Assembly: GCA_026387405.1 (NCBI GenBank)
Contig: JAPLLV010000029.1
Span: 1 to 41,572 of the forward strand
Origin: Candidatus Omnitrophota bacterium
Lineage (GTDB): Bacteria > Omnitrophota > Gorgyraeia > Gygaellales > Profunditerraquicolaceae
Direction of reading: 5' to 3'
Length of the DNA stretch: 41,572 bases
The notes under the pieces are model-generated. The model was not told the origin of the DNA. It did not search any database and saw nothing but the letters and a program-made list of their open reading frames with translations. The translations under genes were made by a program, and so were the position numbers. Each line of letters starts with the position of its first letter. The stretch's first letter is position 1. Below, piece by piece: positions 1 through 12,800 of the stretch.

Positions 1-834
1 ATTGATAAATACGGGCAAACATCGACACACGACGACCAAAATGGTCGCGCCAACTACCGCTAAAAAGAACCTGTCTATGTCACTGCTGCCATCACCGGGG
101 GAAAATCCAGCCACCCCAAGCGGAATATACGCATTCTTAGCGCCTAACGTATCAGCAGAAGGCAAACCCTCTGCCAGCGGCGCGGCGGTGATGGCCTGCT
201 GGGCAGCCTCGGCTAAGCCAGTGCCAAAGAACAACGCGCCGAGGGCAAAGACAATGACGGAAACGATCTCCTTGGACGACAGAGACCGAGGATGCTTTTT
301 ACGAGGATACTGTTTACGCGGCACCTTCAAAACAGGCTTGCCCTCTTTGCCGATAGGCGCGATAAAAATTGTTTTGCCTTCCCTTACCACCCTATACCCA
401 AACACCCGCTTTCTATTAGGGTCTCTTTGCACGGCAGTATGTATTACCTTAAACGCCTGTCGCAAAACATTATCAATTTTCCCGCTTTGTACGCTTATCT
501 CTGCAACGCGTTTATTATCATAAAATATCTGCAACACTTCATTCTGATATTTGCAAACCATATCTTTAAGCATATAAGAAATAATTAACCACAGGCCTAC
601 CCAACTGTACGCATGCATATCCTTGAATAAAGAATCATCAGACATCCCCACCATCCCGCAGAACGCAAACATTCCCCCCAACGAAGCAGCAGCCGGATGC
701 CAGAGATTACCAATAGCCGCAAACGCGAGCAATTTTGCGATAATAAACGTTACTGCCTGCGGGATTTCCGGCAACATAATTATTATGATGATAAAAACAG
801 TGGTGAAAATCAAAAACTTCAGCAACGGATCAAA
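1..834 (-). other. Polytopic membrane region, last part in window
   Basis: Hydrophobic helices (FLIFTTVFIIIIIMLPEIPQ, AVTFIIAKLLAFAAIG, SWVGLWLIISYMLKDMV) are followed by a soluble basic segment (RDPNRKRVFGYRVVREGKTI) and then EIVSVIVFALGALFFGTGLA EAAQQA, which looks like a signal peptide or anchor with an AxA end. The frame continues open to base 1, so the protein goes on beyond the window. Confidence 0.65.
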
Positions 835-3800
835 TATCTTATCCGGATCAACACTGGCTTTCTCTATTATTGACCGGGGATGAGAAAAAATCCCCCAAAT
901 GATAGAGGGTGATGAGGTAGAAAGCGAATCCAATATCTTATCCGGATCAACACCGGATTTCTTTATTATTAATTGAGGATGAAAAAGAATCCCCCAGATA
1001 ATATGGGGTAATGAGACGAAAAGGGGGAACTGCGTCTTAACAAGATCGATGCCGAGAAAGATCAAGATGCCAAAAAACTCCAGGAAGAGGAAAGTTAACA
1101 AGGTAAGTTCAAACAGGGAACGATAAAACGCAGGCTTATACTTTTCCTCAAGGCCGGTCAATGAAAATCCCTGTTTATGCAGAAGATAATACCTTAGGCA
1201 TATCAATAGTGCGAGCCGCGCGAAGTGTGCGATGCCAAAATCATAGGCGAAACCACACAAACAGGCAATACCCCAATCAACCAATACGATAAAAACTAAG
1301 GATTCAATTATTACCGGCAGGATAATCCAGCCAATCGTATACCCCAATTTCCCTGCAGCCCCACGATATAACCAATACATCAAGGGCCATGCGCCGCCAA
1401 ACGTAGAATCGGCACGCACGGTTACCGGTTCTGAAGGTACGACGCCTCTTGTCCCATCAATTTCCTTAAGCCCGTGAAAAGTCAGGGCAAGACAGGCCAG
1501 AAAGAAGACGAAACCTATGGCCAAGGCGCACAAGTCAATCTGAATACTCCAAAAAATAAAGGTATTTGCATACCACACCAGGGCCGGCCAAGCCAACATC
1601 AAAAGGAGTTTATTGCCTAAGCTTTTTCCTAATATGATTTGTTTTTGCGGATCGGCTTTTTTCAGGCAGGCAAAGACAATGATATTAAAATACGGCGTTG
1701 CCAAGCCGACGAGTATTACCTGAACCGGTTCGGAAAAGCAGGAAAAGATAATACCTAGGGCTATTATCCAAAAAGGTATGCAGATTTTTAGAATCCTCTT
1801 GGCGTTCCAGAGGGATTGCGGCAAAAAACTCTCCATGGGAGGACAGCCTTTCGACAGCCAGAGGGCGTAAAAGAGCAGCGCCAGAGAAATAGGCGAAGTG
1901 GTCATCTGATCAGGAAAGCCGGTCAAATACGCAGGCAGGTGACCCCTCCATAAACAAAAGCCCATCGGCCAAAACCAGCCATTGATGGCGAAAAAGAGCA
2001 GCGCTATCGTCGCTACTTCTTTCCAGTCTATGTCTATTTTCCAGCTAAACGTGCCTTTCCATTCGTTTGCTTTTCTGATTCTTATATACTGCCCCAGAAT
2101 ATTTCCTAAGACAGCGTAAGCAATTAGACTGCCACAATTCTTCAAATTCACTAACCACAGGAGCGGGTCCAGATCTATCCACTGCGCAAGCCATCGCGGA
2201 GTCTGACTAAAACCAAGGCTTCCCAGCGAAGTTTCGGGTAAACTTACGAACATTAACACCAATGCAGGCACTACTATCGCGGTAATAAGAACCCAGGCAA
2301 AATTATTCTTAATGAAATTAATCACTCTATCTAAAATAATCCCTAGGGACCGTTTCCCCCTATCCTTTTGAGGCGCTTTCGGTTGCGGATGAACTGTCCC
2401 CAATATTCCCGCGCAGGCCAAAAACTTCGCCGCGGCAGCCGTCTTCACATTTTCCCCACCCTCAAGTCCAATGATAATAAGCTTCAGAAAATTTCCTATC
2501 CCCTGCCCGAGCGTATCTATCACATGCGGACACACAATGATCATTATAATCACGGTAAAAAAACAGGCAAATGCGCCGCTCCATAACCATGCCTCACGGT
2601 TCCGGCGCGCTTCTTTCGCTTCCTCAAATTTCATTTCGCACAGCATCATCGCGGCATACCATGTGAAAATACACAACGCACTCATCTTATCTATTCTCAA
2701 CAACTTGATGGCCGTGATAAGCACTAACGGCATCCAAGGCAAATGCGTCATCCATGCCATTAAGTCCCCAATTAAATGGCTTGAGAAACCGCCTTTAAGA
2801 TTTTTGGGATCAGGGCTAAATTTATCCTTGAGATCCACAGGCAGGCTGTATATTTCTCTGTCGCACAGACGGGAAGGCACGTACAATTTTTTCCTTGTGT
2901 CAATAGCAGTAAGTATCTCCTGTTTCTTATTAAATATCTTGATTGATAACGACGCCAGCGCTTTCGGCGGGATCGTTTGAGCTTTAATAAAACGGATTAT
3001 TGTGTCGTATGCGCCGGCATATATATCTGTAGAACGCATCTCTCTGGCAATAACCCCCATATCTTCCAACATTTGCTGCGAATACTGCGCATGATCTCCC
3101 TGGCTTTCCCTGAAATTTGTGGCGCCAAGATAAAGATTGTATAGCGCGCCGTTGTTGACAGGTTTGCTAAATTTTTCGTACGGCAACGCACTGCATATCG
3201 ATAAAAGAAAAAATATCACTGCCTCGCGCAACTCCTCTCTGAAAGTCTCTTCTTGTATATCCCCGATTATAATATCCGTAGGCTTATTCATATACTGCCT
3301 GTCAGCCGTGGAAAAAAGCGGTTGTTTACGGTGCAGCCTGCTTAATTCCAGATACATAAGATAACCGCATGCCTTACGCACGGCGGGAGAACGCAGCTGT
3401 ACGATGTTATCCTGAATGATCCGTAACTGCCTGGTTACCTCGCGGTATGATTGTGTATATGCGTCAAAGACTCCTACCGCGCGAAAGGCTACTGCTTGCG
3501 CTTTAAGCGCTTGCCACTCATTGCCCTTTTTGCGGTGTGTATGCTCATGAACATGATCAAGAGAGTTGCGGGTAAAATCTGAAAGGGCCAAGCCGCCATT
3601 CGGTAAGGGCCATTTACCGCACGGCTGGGTATTTGCTACCGGCAGGATAAACGCGAGGAAAAGAATTGCGGAAAGAGTTACGGGAAAAAGAAGAATGAGT
3701 AAAGGATACGTGATCAGGCGCAACAGAGGCGGCCCGCGGATAATCAGACCTGCAAGATAACGGATTTTTGCTACATAGCACTCCCATCCCACGCGTAAAA

Positions 3801-6800
3801 ATCCCTTTATCACCGCCGTGTTCCCTTTCAAAATACCAAAAATTACTGATCCTAAAAGCTGAGTGATAACACGGCAATGTTGGCGGGACGCAGGTAAGTT
3901 ATCGCTATGTTGTGGTAATCCTGATCCTGATCCCGATTCCGGTTTTACCCGCAGCCTGGATGTTTCCACGCTTCCTGTGATCAACGGAAGCACGATGGTT
4001 AATTGCGCTCCGCCGCCAGGAAGATTTTGCGGCTCCAGTTTGCCGCCCCATTGTCCGACCTCTCTGGTCGCCTGCACCAAACCTAAACCATGCTGCAAAC
4101 CATCAGAAACAGTAGTGCTGAAAAAACGCTCTACCTGAGAAGTAGCGGACAGCTGCTCTAAGACTTGAGGATCGATTCCCGGCCCATTATCGCAAACCCG
4201 AATAACAGTATGCGCATCGTCCCGATAACGGTCGAGGCTCACAGTAAGCCTTCCATCCGGATTATTTGCTTTATTTAAAGCCTTGGCAGCATTCACCATC
4301 AGGTTCAGCATCACCCGTAAAAACCCGCCTTCCTGCAGTTGGACTATCAACGGCCCCGACAGAAGCTGAAATATTACTGTTAACGACGGATGATGTTTTT
4401 TTGCCCTTTTCTCTAACCAGCGACGATGTTCCTGCAGCACAACCGTTAGATCCATTGGTTGCATCGGTAGCAGCTCCCCCCGTAGCTCAGCCAACATATC
4501 GCTAAGCACCGGTAAAGTGCCAAACTGCTCTTCTTTCCAAGCCTGCAATATTTCTTTATGCTGAAAAACATCCTCACCATACCCAAAAATCTGTTCAAAT
4601 AAAGCAATATACTGGACAATAAGCCTGATCGCGGCATTTATAATTTGGCCCTGCCTGCCGAAAGAACGAGTAGTTACAAATTCCCTCTTTGTAAGATTTA
4701 CTCCATGTAGCGTATTCTTAGTTTCTTGCTCCGGAACAGTTACCTTCTCGCCATCTCCTAATGCGTCTACTATAGCCTCTACACCGGCTAAACTATTTCT
4801 TAAATCATGCTCAACCTGATCCACTAAAATTAACTTGCTCCTAAGCCCTGCCAAAACCTCCTCCAGTCTGTACTGTTCCGCAACAGTAGCACTCTTATCA
4901 AGGAGTTTCTCGGAAATATGGGCTAAGCCGTGAATTTCCTCCGGGCTTAAACCGCTTCCCTCCAAAATAACAGCAGTATATTCATGCTGTAAAGACTGCA
5001 GCAGCCGAATCAATAATGCATCTAAGCGCGCGCAGTGTTGAAAATCTCCGGCAAAAAGTTTGGCAAAATCCGGATGGAGGATGATCACAACATAATCATC
5101 ACTATGAATAAAATAAAAAGCCCAAAACTCTCTTTCTACTGCTCTTTCCAAACCAGAGAAGGCTTCTTCCGGGCCAATAAAAATTATCCTGTTTTTAGTT
5201 AATAAATCTATTTGTGCAGCGTATTCAGAGAACCTATCTTGCAATAGCAAAAAATCCGCCGTATCTCCATTTAGCAACCCACCAAGGACCGTAGTATTTT
5301 TTATCTGGGCTTGAAATCTCTCTCTTTCTTCTGCGGTCAAAGCCGCGCCTTCTTTATCTTTGGTGCAAGTTTGATCAGCGCCGTTTCTTACTACGGGATA
5401 ATGCGGGACATCTCCTGTTGAGATTGCCTGTCTGCCAGGTGAAATCGGATTAGAACAAAGAGGATGCGTATCGCCATTTAAACAAATAGTAGTAACCCGC
5501 TCGCGGAATGGCTCATCCCAACGTATCCTGCTCCAAGTGCCATTTTTTTCTTCTGCCCACATTGTTAAACGCCCATCTTTGATCGCTTCCAACAACCTCA
5601 ACGTAAACCCGATCTCCACGCTTTGCGCTCCCAAATCTAACACACCCGTCTCAAACTGGGCAAAGAGGTCCAATGTATCAAGAACTCTGCCATTTTGGGA
5701 CGCGTGCAAAGGGGACGCCTTAGACGCTTTGGGGCCATTGCTATCGCTAGAGTTAGAGATCGTCCCTACAACAAGTGGGGTTCCGGCAGCCATCGCACCG
5801 GCTGCGCCTAAACCGGGTATTCCAAGCCCGCATTGGAATCCCTCCTGCACAATACGCATTTGCGTAAAGGTACCCGCGGCCCAGAACCCAAAGACGCAGG
5901 CGCAGACAACGAGGACAAGCCCCAAAAATAGAAACGGCACCGATTTTCCTACGGCAGAAAACCCTGATCCCCCATTAGAGAACTTGCCCGGATCCGGCGG
6001 CGCCCCTGGATCAAAACCGTTCTCCTTGATCTTAGCGGCAAACTCTTCAAAGGTATAAATGCTGCCTCGATAGCCATTGCTGTTGTGGTTATTGCCGTTG
6101 TGGTGATTGCCGTTGGAGAAGTCTCCCAGGATGCGAGTTAAATTCCCCATTTGTTTGTGGCTGAATCGTCCTGCCCAAAAGGCAACCATGAGCTTTCTGC
6201 GCAGATATTTTTTTTGGGCGCTATTGGGCACCACATAGGCATAATGATGCCCTGCGTTTATTCCCCAAAGCCAATATTTGAATCTCTGGCTGATACTTTG
6301 ACTTGGCCGGCAGAAAACCCGGCTTACCTCCTGGTCAAAAACAACCAGGGCATATCCGGATAGGGCAGAAATTTTGTCCAGGCGGACGATCTCCTTTTGA
6401 GAATATATCCTTAAAGGGGGCGGTGCCAGGCGCGGGAAAATAAACCTTAAAAAGAATAAAAGCAAATAAACTAGAATATACACCGGTAGAAATAAAAGGT
6501 AAGTGTATAACGCTCCGGGGAACTTCTGCTCAAAAATAATTCCCTCTAATTCCCGGAGGCCGGTGGCATAAGCAAACGGCCTTTCAGATTTGCTTATTTT
6601 CTGGCTAAAACAGCGAAAATGTTCCATCTCTTCCGGGGTTAATGACTTGGCGTCTAAATCCAATTCTATTTTTTCTTTAGCGTGCGGGACAGGTGGGGCG
6701 GCCGGGGCAGGCTTGTGTTGTTTAACTTTCTTAGGGACTGGGGTTTGCGCATGGGCCTCTTCCTTGATTTTCCTCGTAGGAAGAATAACTTTTTCCGCTG

Positions 6801-9800
6801 CCTCTTCCGTCTCAATTTCCACAACCGGCTCCCTGGAAGATTCCCTGACAATGACAGACTCAATTTCTTTGACAGCTATGCTTTGCACGCCGCGAGAGAC
6901 ACGCCCTGCACGGAAACCACCATAAAGCAGCCGTATTTCTCCGGAGGCGGTTCTCCTGTAACCGAGAAAATTACCCGGTCCAAGAACCTGCTGCGGCTTA
7001 GCGGGGCTAGGCCGTCTTAACTCAATAAGGATAAGAAGCATTCCCCCTTTTTCCGGAGAATCAGGCGGATAAACTTGCATAAATTTATCAGCCGGTATCC
7101 TTTTGCCGGCGAAACCAAGCCACCGGGCCGGCGGCGCCTTCTTAGGAAGCTCTGCGTGACGCCTTGGTTCTTCTTTAACTGGTGAATCCTGTTTTTCCTT
7201 CTCGGCGGTTAAATTGGCTTCGGCTCGATGCAAAAGAATATTCACTGCCACCCTTTCTTCAGAACCTAAATCCTGCTTTTGTCGAGCTGCAGCTACGGTT
7301 TGAATAAAATGCCTTAAAGCTAAATCTAAATCTTCCTTATGCTTAGTAAGGAGGTATTCTATCACCTGCATCTTCTGGCCTTGAGAGAATAAAGGTAACT
7401 GATTAAGCTCTAAAATCAGCTGTGACAGCTGCTCCGGCATTCTTACAGGAATTATTTCCACAGGGATTTCGCCTGCTTTAAGCTCCTGTTGGCTTACTTC
7501 TTCTATCTTTGTTATTGATTTTTTGTTTAAACCCCGAACCACTAATGCCTCTATCAGTCGAGGAATAAATTGATCTTTATCTGCTAATCTTACAGCGCGT
7601 ATGTGTCGCATAATTGGTTTAACTTCATCTTTCTCACGGATTATTACATCAGAAGAGGCAAGAATCAACAATAAGGCCTGCCTTCTTTGTACCGGGCTGA
7701 TATTCGGTAAAACGGAATTTAAAACCATCAAAACCCTGCTTATCTGATCACTGTATACCGCGCCTATCCATTCATCGGCGCACACCACTGCCGGAAGGAG
7801 AGTAAGAATAATTACCTTATCCCTGTTAGTAAAATTATTTACATTATTTAAGTCGCTTACTGCCTGTGGCAGGTTGGGAAAAGTAGAATTGGGACGACTG
7901 GCATTAGCCAGGAGGACCTGGAAACGGTCAAAGATATTTAATTTTAACTCCTTCAGGCAATTATCACCTACAGCGATGTTGGCCATAGACTGTTCATCTG
8001 GAAGCCTTGCCATCATCTGCTGGATCTGGCTGGGATAAAAGCCTTCTCTTTGCAGATACTCTTCTGTCTGTGCTGCTAATTCGGGATGTTTACTGCCATT
8101 TTCTACCTGGGCGGCTCTCACTACCGGCGGCAGATCCTCTTCTTTCTCCGCCCTGTGGTCAACTGGTTTTACATGCTTCTTGGCGCTCTTGTAATAAGAT
8201 TGGCGGCGGCCTAGATCATGCTTGAGATCACTCATAAATTCATTATCCTCGTGTTCGGTATGCTCCAGGGCGGCAAGGAGCTCGTGCAGGATATCGGCAG
8301 GCTGGAATTCTTCGGTGAGATAAATATTGATGATATCTTCGGTTTTACCGTATAACCAAAAAGCCGGCCATTTGGGGTGGGGCGGAGCACGGATAAAATG
8401 GATTTGTTTCCTTGCGGCGCTGACTTTATTGCGGGTTAACTCTTCATAGAGACGGATGCCTTCATTGATCTTGGTAAGCGCAGGACCTGTTCTTATCTCT
8501 CCCCATTCCCACCTTGGATAACGCTTTTGCAGTTGCGCGAATTCCTTTTTTGCCTCTTCTTCTGTTGCCCCGCCCGAGGCGTGGTCAGGCGCGGGGGAGA
8601 CGGCAGATGCAGAAGGCTCATCTTCTATGAATCCCCAGCGCCCACCCTGACTAGGATCAATACCCTGGATATCTCTTAGCTTGCATGAAAAAAACTGGGA
8701 AAATATATCCGCTAAAAGCTGCGCCTGATCTTCAATCAATCTTTGCCTCTCTGCAAGCATTGAGACTATGATCTTCGTTAACTGATTAAACTGCCCTGAT
8801 AATGCACATTGCTCAAACGGGGTCGGAGAAACAGCAAAGCCTGGCTGCGATAGTGAAAGAAGCCCTAAAAGCGGTGAAAGATACCGGCTGAGACACTCTT
8901 CATGAAGAACAGATTCCGGAAAACCTGCCTCAATAAGCAAAAGATTAACCTCCGCTCTCCACTGCCTTATCAATAAATCTCTATTATCGTGTTGTATCGC
9001 TGCTTCTTGCATCGCTGTCTTTAGCGCCGACTTATACGCGCGCAGAATAGGCAATCGGCCATCAACGAGCGCGCCGATGCGAGAAATCTTCTCACCCGCT
9101 GAAGATAAAGGTTTTCTTGTCAATATACAAGCCACTGCTACTTCTTCGTAGAACTCCCCCGGAGCTACGCCAGGACTATGCATTGTCCTGACATTGCCAT
9201 GGATATCAACACAGCTATTTGCTTCTCTGGAGAGAGAATGAGGAGCGCCGCTTTCGTCATAAAAGATATCATGCCTGTTTTCTCTCGAACCGACATTAGA
9301 ACGGAAAACCTCGCCGTTATAGAGGATTTCAAATCCGGCGCGTCTAAGACACCAGGCGAGCTTCAAATTAAAATAGTGGTTAATATCAAGGGTGTAAACG
9401 CCTAACGTTTGCATGCATTGCTCGGAACACCGCGCGTATTCAGCCGATCCAGGTCCATGTATTTCCAATGCCTCCTGTAAGGCTTTTTCGGCTTGGTGCA
9501 CCCTTATAAACCCTTCTTGTGAGATGAAAAAAACCGGCATGCAATCGCAGGTCCTATAGCCTAATGCCTTTAATTCCGGAAATAATGCTAAGGCTTCATT
9601 TTTCATAGTCTGGAAATTAATAAAAACACTTCCCGGAGCCGCAGCGGCAAAGAGTTTTTCGGCCGCGATATCCGGCCGTATGAGCGTATCCCAGCCATCC
9701 ACGCTTATGTATACATCTGCGACTTGGGCCTCTTGAGGATAATCGCGCTCTACACTGCCGACCACACACCAAGGAGCTAATCCCAGCCGCCTTGCTGTAT

Positions 9801-12800
9801 CAAGGTGCGCCTGACTATGATCAAATAGAAACACGGAATTATTTTGAAGGAACTCTTTTCCTAAAACCTCCTCCAAAAATCCTTCTCCGGCCATAAGGTC
9901 AACGAGGCACAAGCCTCTCATAGGAATACCAAATTGTAAAAACGGCGCTTCCAGCGCTTTGCGAAACGCCTTGATTCGTATAAGCCGGCCTATCCCTGCT
10001 TTAACTTCTTTACGCTCGGAGGTCCATTTACTACGAAGACGCAGGTCAGCTTCTTCTGTAGATGAAAGCGCGTAAGGCCTGTATGTCTTAAGCCGACGGG
10101 GAAGAACATTGGTTGTCGCAGCAGCATCCTGGCTTGGGCATATCGCGGGATGAATTGCCGCGCTACCCTTCTTAGCCGTCCGCATAATCCACTCTACGAT
10201 ATCATCATACGGGTTACCGGATACTGCAGGATATTTTCTGTGTTCGCCCTTACGGCAACCATAATCTGCCATCGCCACCGGGGGGCCGGGTTTTTTGCCG
10301 GACAACACTCCCTGGTTGTGCAAGGCATGCAAGTTATTGGCAACTAAACAACAGGCCTTTATTTCTTTTTTATCACCCTGGTCAAGCGCCTCTATAAGTC
10401 CATCAAACCACTTTTCTTTTTTAACCACTGCGCGCAAGGCCTGTAATTCTTCAGGAGTTAAGACGGCTTTATGGTCCTCGAAAAACTGCTCTAACCCGCC
10501 GCCTCCAGGCTTGATAAAGTAACGCCGCGTCTCCCGGTAAGGGGCAATATCCACGGCAATAAAATCAGCTACCGGCCCAAGTATTTTATGCCACCAGCGC
10601 TTACCGCGTTTTATCCACCAGTAAAGCCGGCCATACCAACCACGACAGGCAACACCAGGGACAACAGCAAGCCTCTCTACCCTTTCTATGCAGGCTTGAG
10701 TTTCATCTTCTCCCGGCTCGCCAAGCAGTTGCGTAAGGCCGGCTCTCATATTACCCAGTCTGGCGAGCACCTGCGGGTCTAGAGCAGCAGGGCCTTGCGT
10801 CTCTAAACCGGAAAGGTAAGCCGGGATCTCCTGTTCGCGAAATCGAGCCAGCCTTGCTTCAAATCTAAATGTATCGGCAACAAACCAGGGATCCTGATGC
10901 GGGATGAATGCAAAGGCTTTTCTTAGCGCTTCGTCTTTTTGTAAACGGCATTCCGTGGAAAGTTGATGCGCGAGCAAGGAAAAGCGCGCTATGAGAACCT
11001 CCGCGCCGGAGATACTCCTTCTTTTCATAAGCAAATGCTCGCTTACTCTTTGCAGCTCATAGAATTTTGCCAGCGCTTCTTCCTTGGTTACCTTACCCTT
11101 GGGATCAGCCATGCGCGTCAAGAGCGCAGCCACCTCATGTTCCTGCCGGGATATACAGGAAGCCCACCATTCTCTATTTGGATCCAGGATGCGCACGGAA
11201 AAATCAGACAATCTTCGCTCAAACTGCGCGGTCCAGAAATATTGTTCCTGGCGGGTTAATTCCCCGAGTATATCCTGAAGGTGATTAAAAATATTTAACG
11301 CTTGCTCAAGGCTCTGCGCCTGGGCCATACGTTCCAGGTATTTATCCATCCATCTCTCGGTAAATCCCTTGTCTTCTTTCTCAAAATCGCCGTCGGCCCC
11401 GTGAATGATCCAGGTGAGCTGGCTGATAAGCTCCGGGGCACCAGACAGATCCTGATGGCGCGCAAAACAAGCCCTTAAATACTCAAACTCAAATAACCTA
11501 TTCAATACCTCTTGCGTAGTTAATTTGGCATCCTGATCAACTACGCGCTGCATGAGAACCCTTAGCTGAGGCATTTGGCCTTGCAGACACAAATTCCACC
11601 AGTCGCTATCAAAAATCCGGCGCTCCAGCGCTATTGTTTTCGCTATGATACCTTCTGCCTGCGATAACTGCGTGCGCTCATTATCCGTAGAATTTAACCC
11701 GCAGCTTGCCGGCGCATGGCTAAAGGCCCTTCTTATATCCTCAAGCTCCTTGATCGCCCTGAACACCCCCTGAAACACTTCTTGCTCCAGCGGCGCATTG
11801 CCGGTAGCAACCATCTGCCCTCTCAATGCCTGCACATTTTGCTCTTGGCAAGATAAACATACTTCCCAATACCTGCCGGAGACAAATCCGGTTTTAAGAT
11901 CCTCTATCGATGTGATAAGGCCCTGCGTGCCGGGCAATTGCCTGCGTTCAGAAAGCATAGCCTGCATCTGATTCAGCTCATCAAGTATATCTAATGCCTC
12001 CCTGGTAACATTTTGTATGCCGTGCCCGGGCCGCTGGGCATAACCCCCCTGGGCAAAGAGCGCGTTAATACGGCATTCCTGGCCGCCTATACCTGCCAGC
12101 CATAATTCCGGGGCAAAGTGCTGGGCAATGATCCGGCTCAAGTTTTCTATAAGCTGCGCCTTTTGCGGTAACGTTGAATGCGCAACCAAAAACCCGCGCA
12201 TCTGCCTAAGTTCATTCACTGTTGCCAGAAGCTTTTTTGCAGACGCTTCCGCCGGGGAAAAAGCCATTTCGCGGATGCGCCGGCGGCAAGAGTCCAGATA
12301 AGCCTCCCACCATTGCGGTTGAAAACTCAAAAGCACCCTCTTGGCGGCGGCCTGGATCGCAGCAGATACAGGACAAGCTCCCCTTCTCTCTTTTAATACC
12401 CGTTGCATTTCATCAATTTCATCAAGCACTGCCAACATCGCCGATAAACTCAAACCGCTGCCGGGCGCGGCTATCGATTCCAGCAGCTTATTAACGCGGA
12501 GCGGTATCCCCTTATCCGTAAAATACCAGTGCCACCATTGGATACCCTCTCTCTTCCCTGTTTTTTCCTCCATGGCCCCTATTAAATTTCTTAATAAAAC
12601 ATACTTATTTATAATACGGCCGCGCCGGGTAGTTTCAAAATAATAAAGTAATGTGTCATTAAAACTCAGGTAGATCTTAAATTTTGCCAGCAGTTGCGCA
12701 ATCCTGACTACGTCTTTATCCTGCAAGGCCTGATAAATTTCCTGTAATACGTTGCGCATAAGCGCTTCCAAAAGCCCTATATTCTGGTGTATTATCAGCA

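Noticed and set aside
2-523. 173-aa plus-strand ORF (and all other plus-strand ORFs in the track, e.g. 5537..6058, 21248..21748, 24118..24609, 26726..27229)
   Set aside because: Each lies opposite the giant minus-strand frame, which carries recognisable domains there. Their translations show no family motifs and are rich in unusual residue runs typical of antisense shadows.
6068-6125. CRISPR-like or regulatory DNA repeat at the Asn/Gly/His tract
   Set aside because: The repeat is codon-phased, short and without spacers; it is a low-complexity protein linker.
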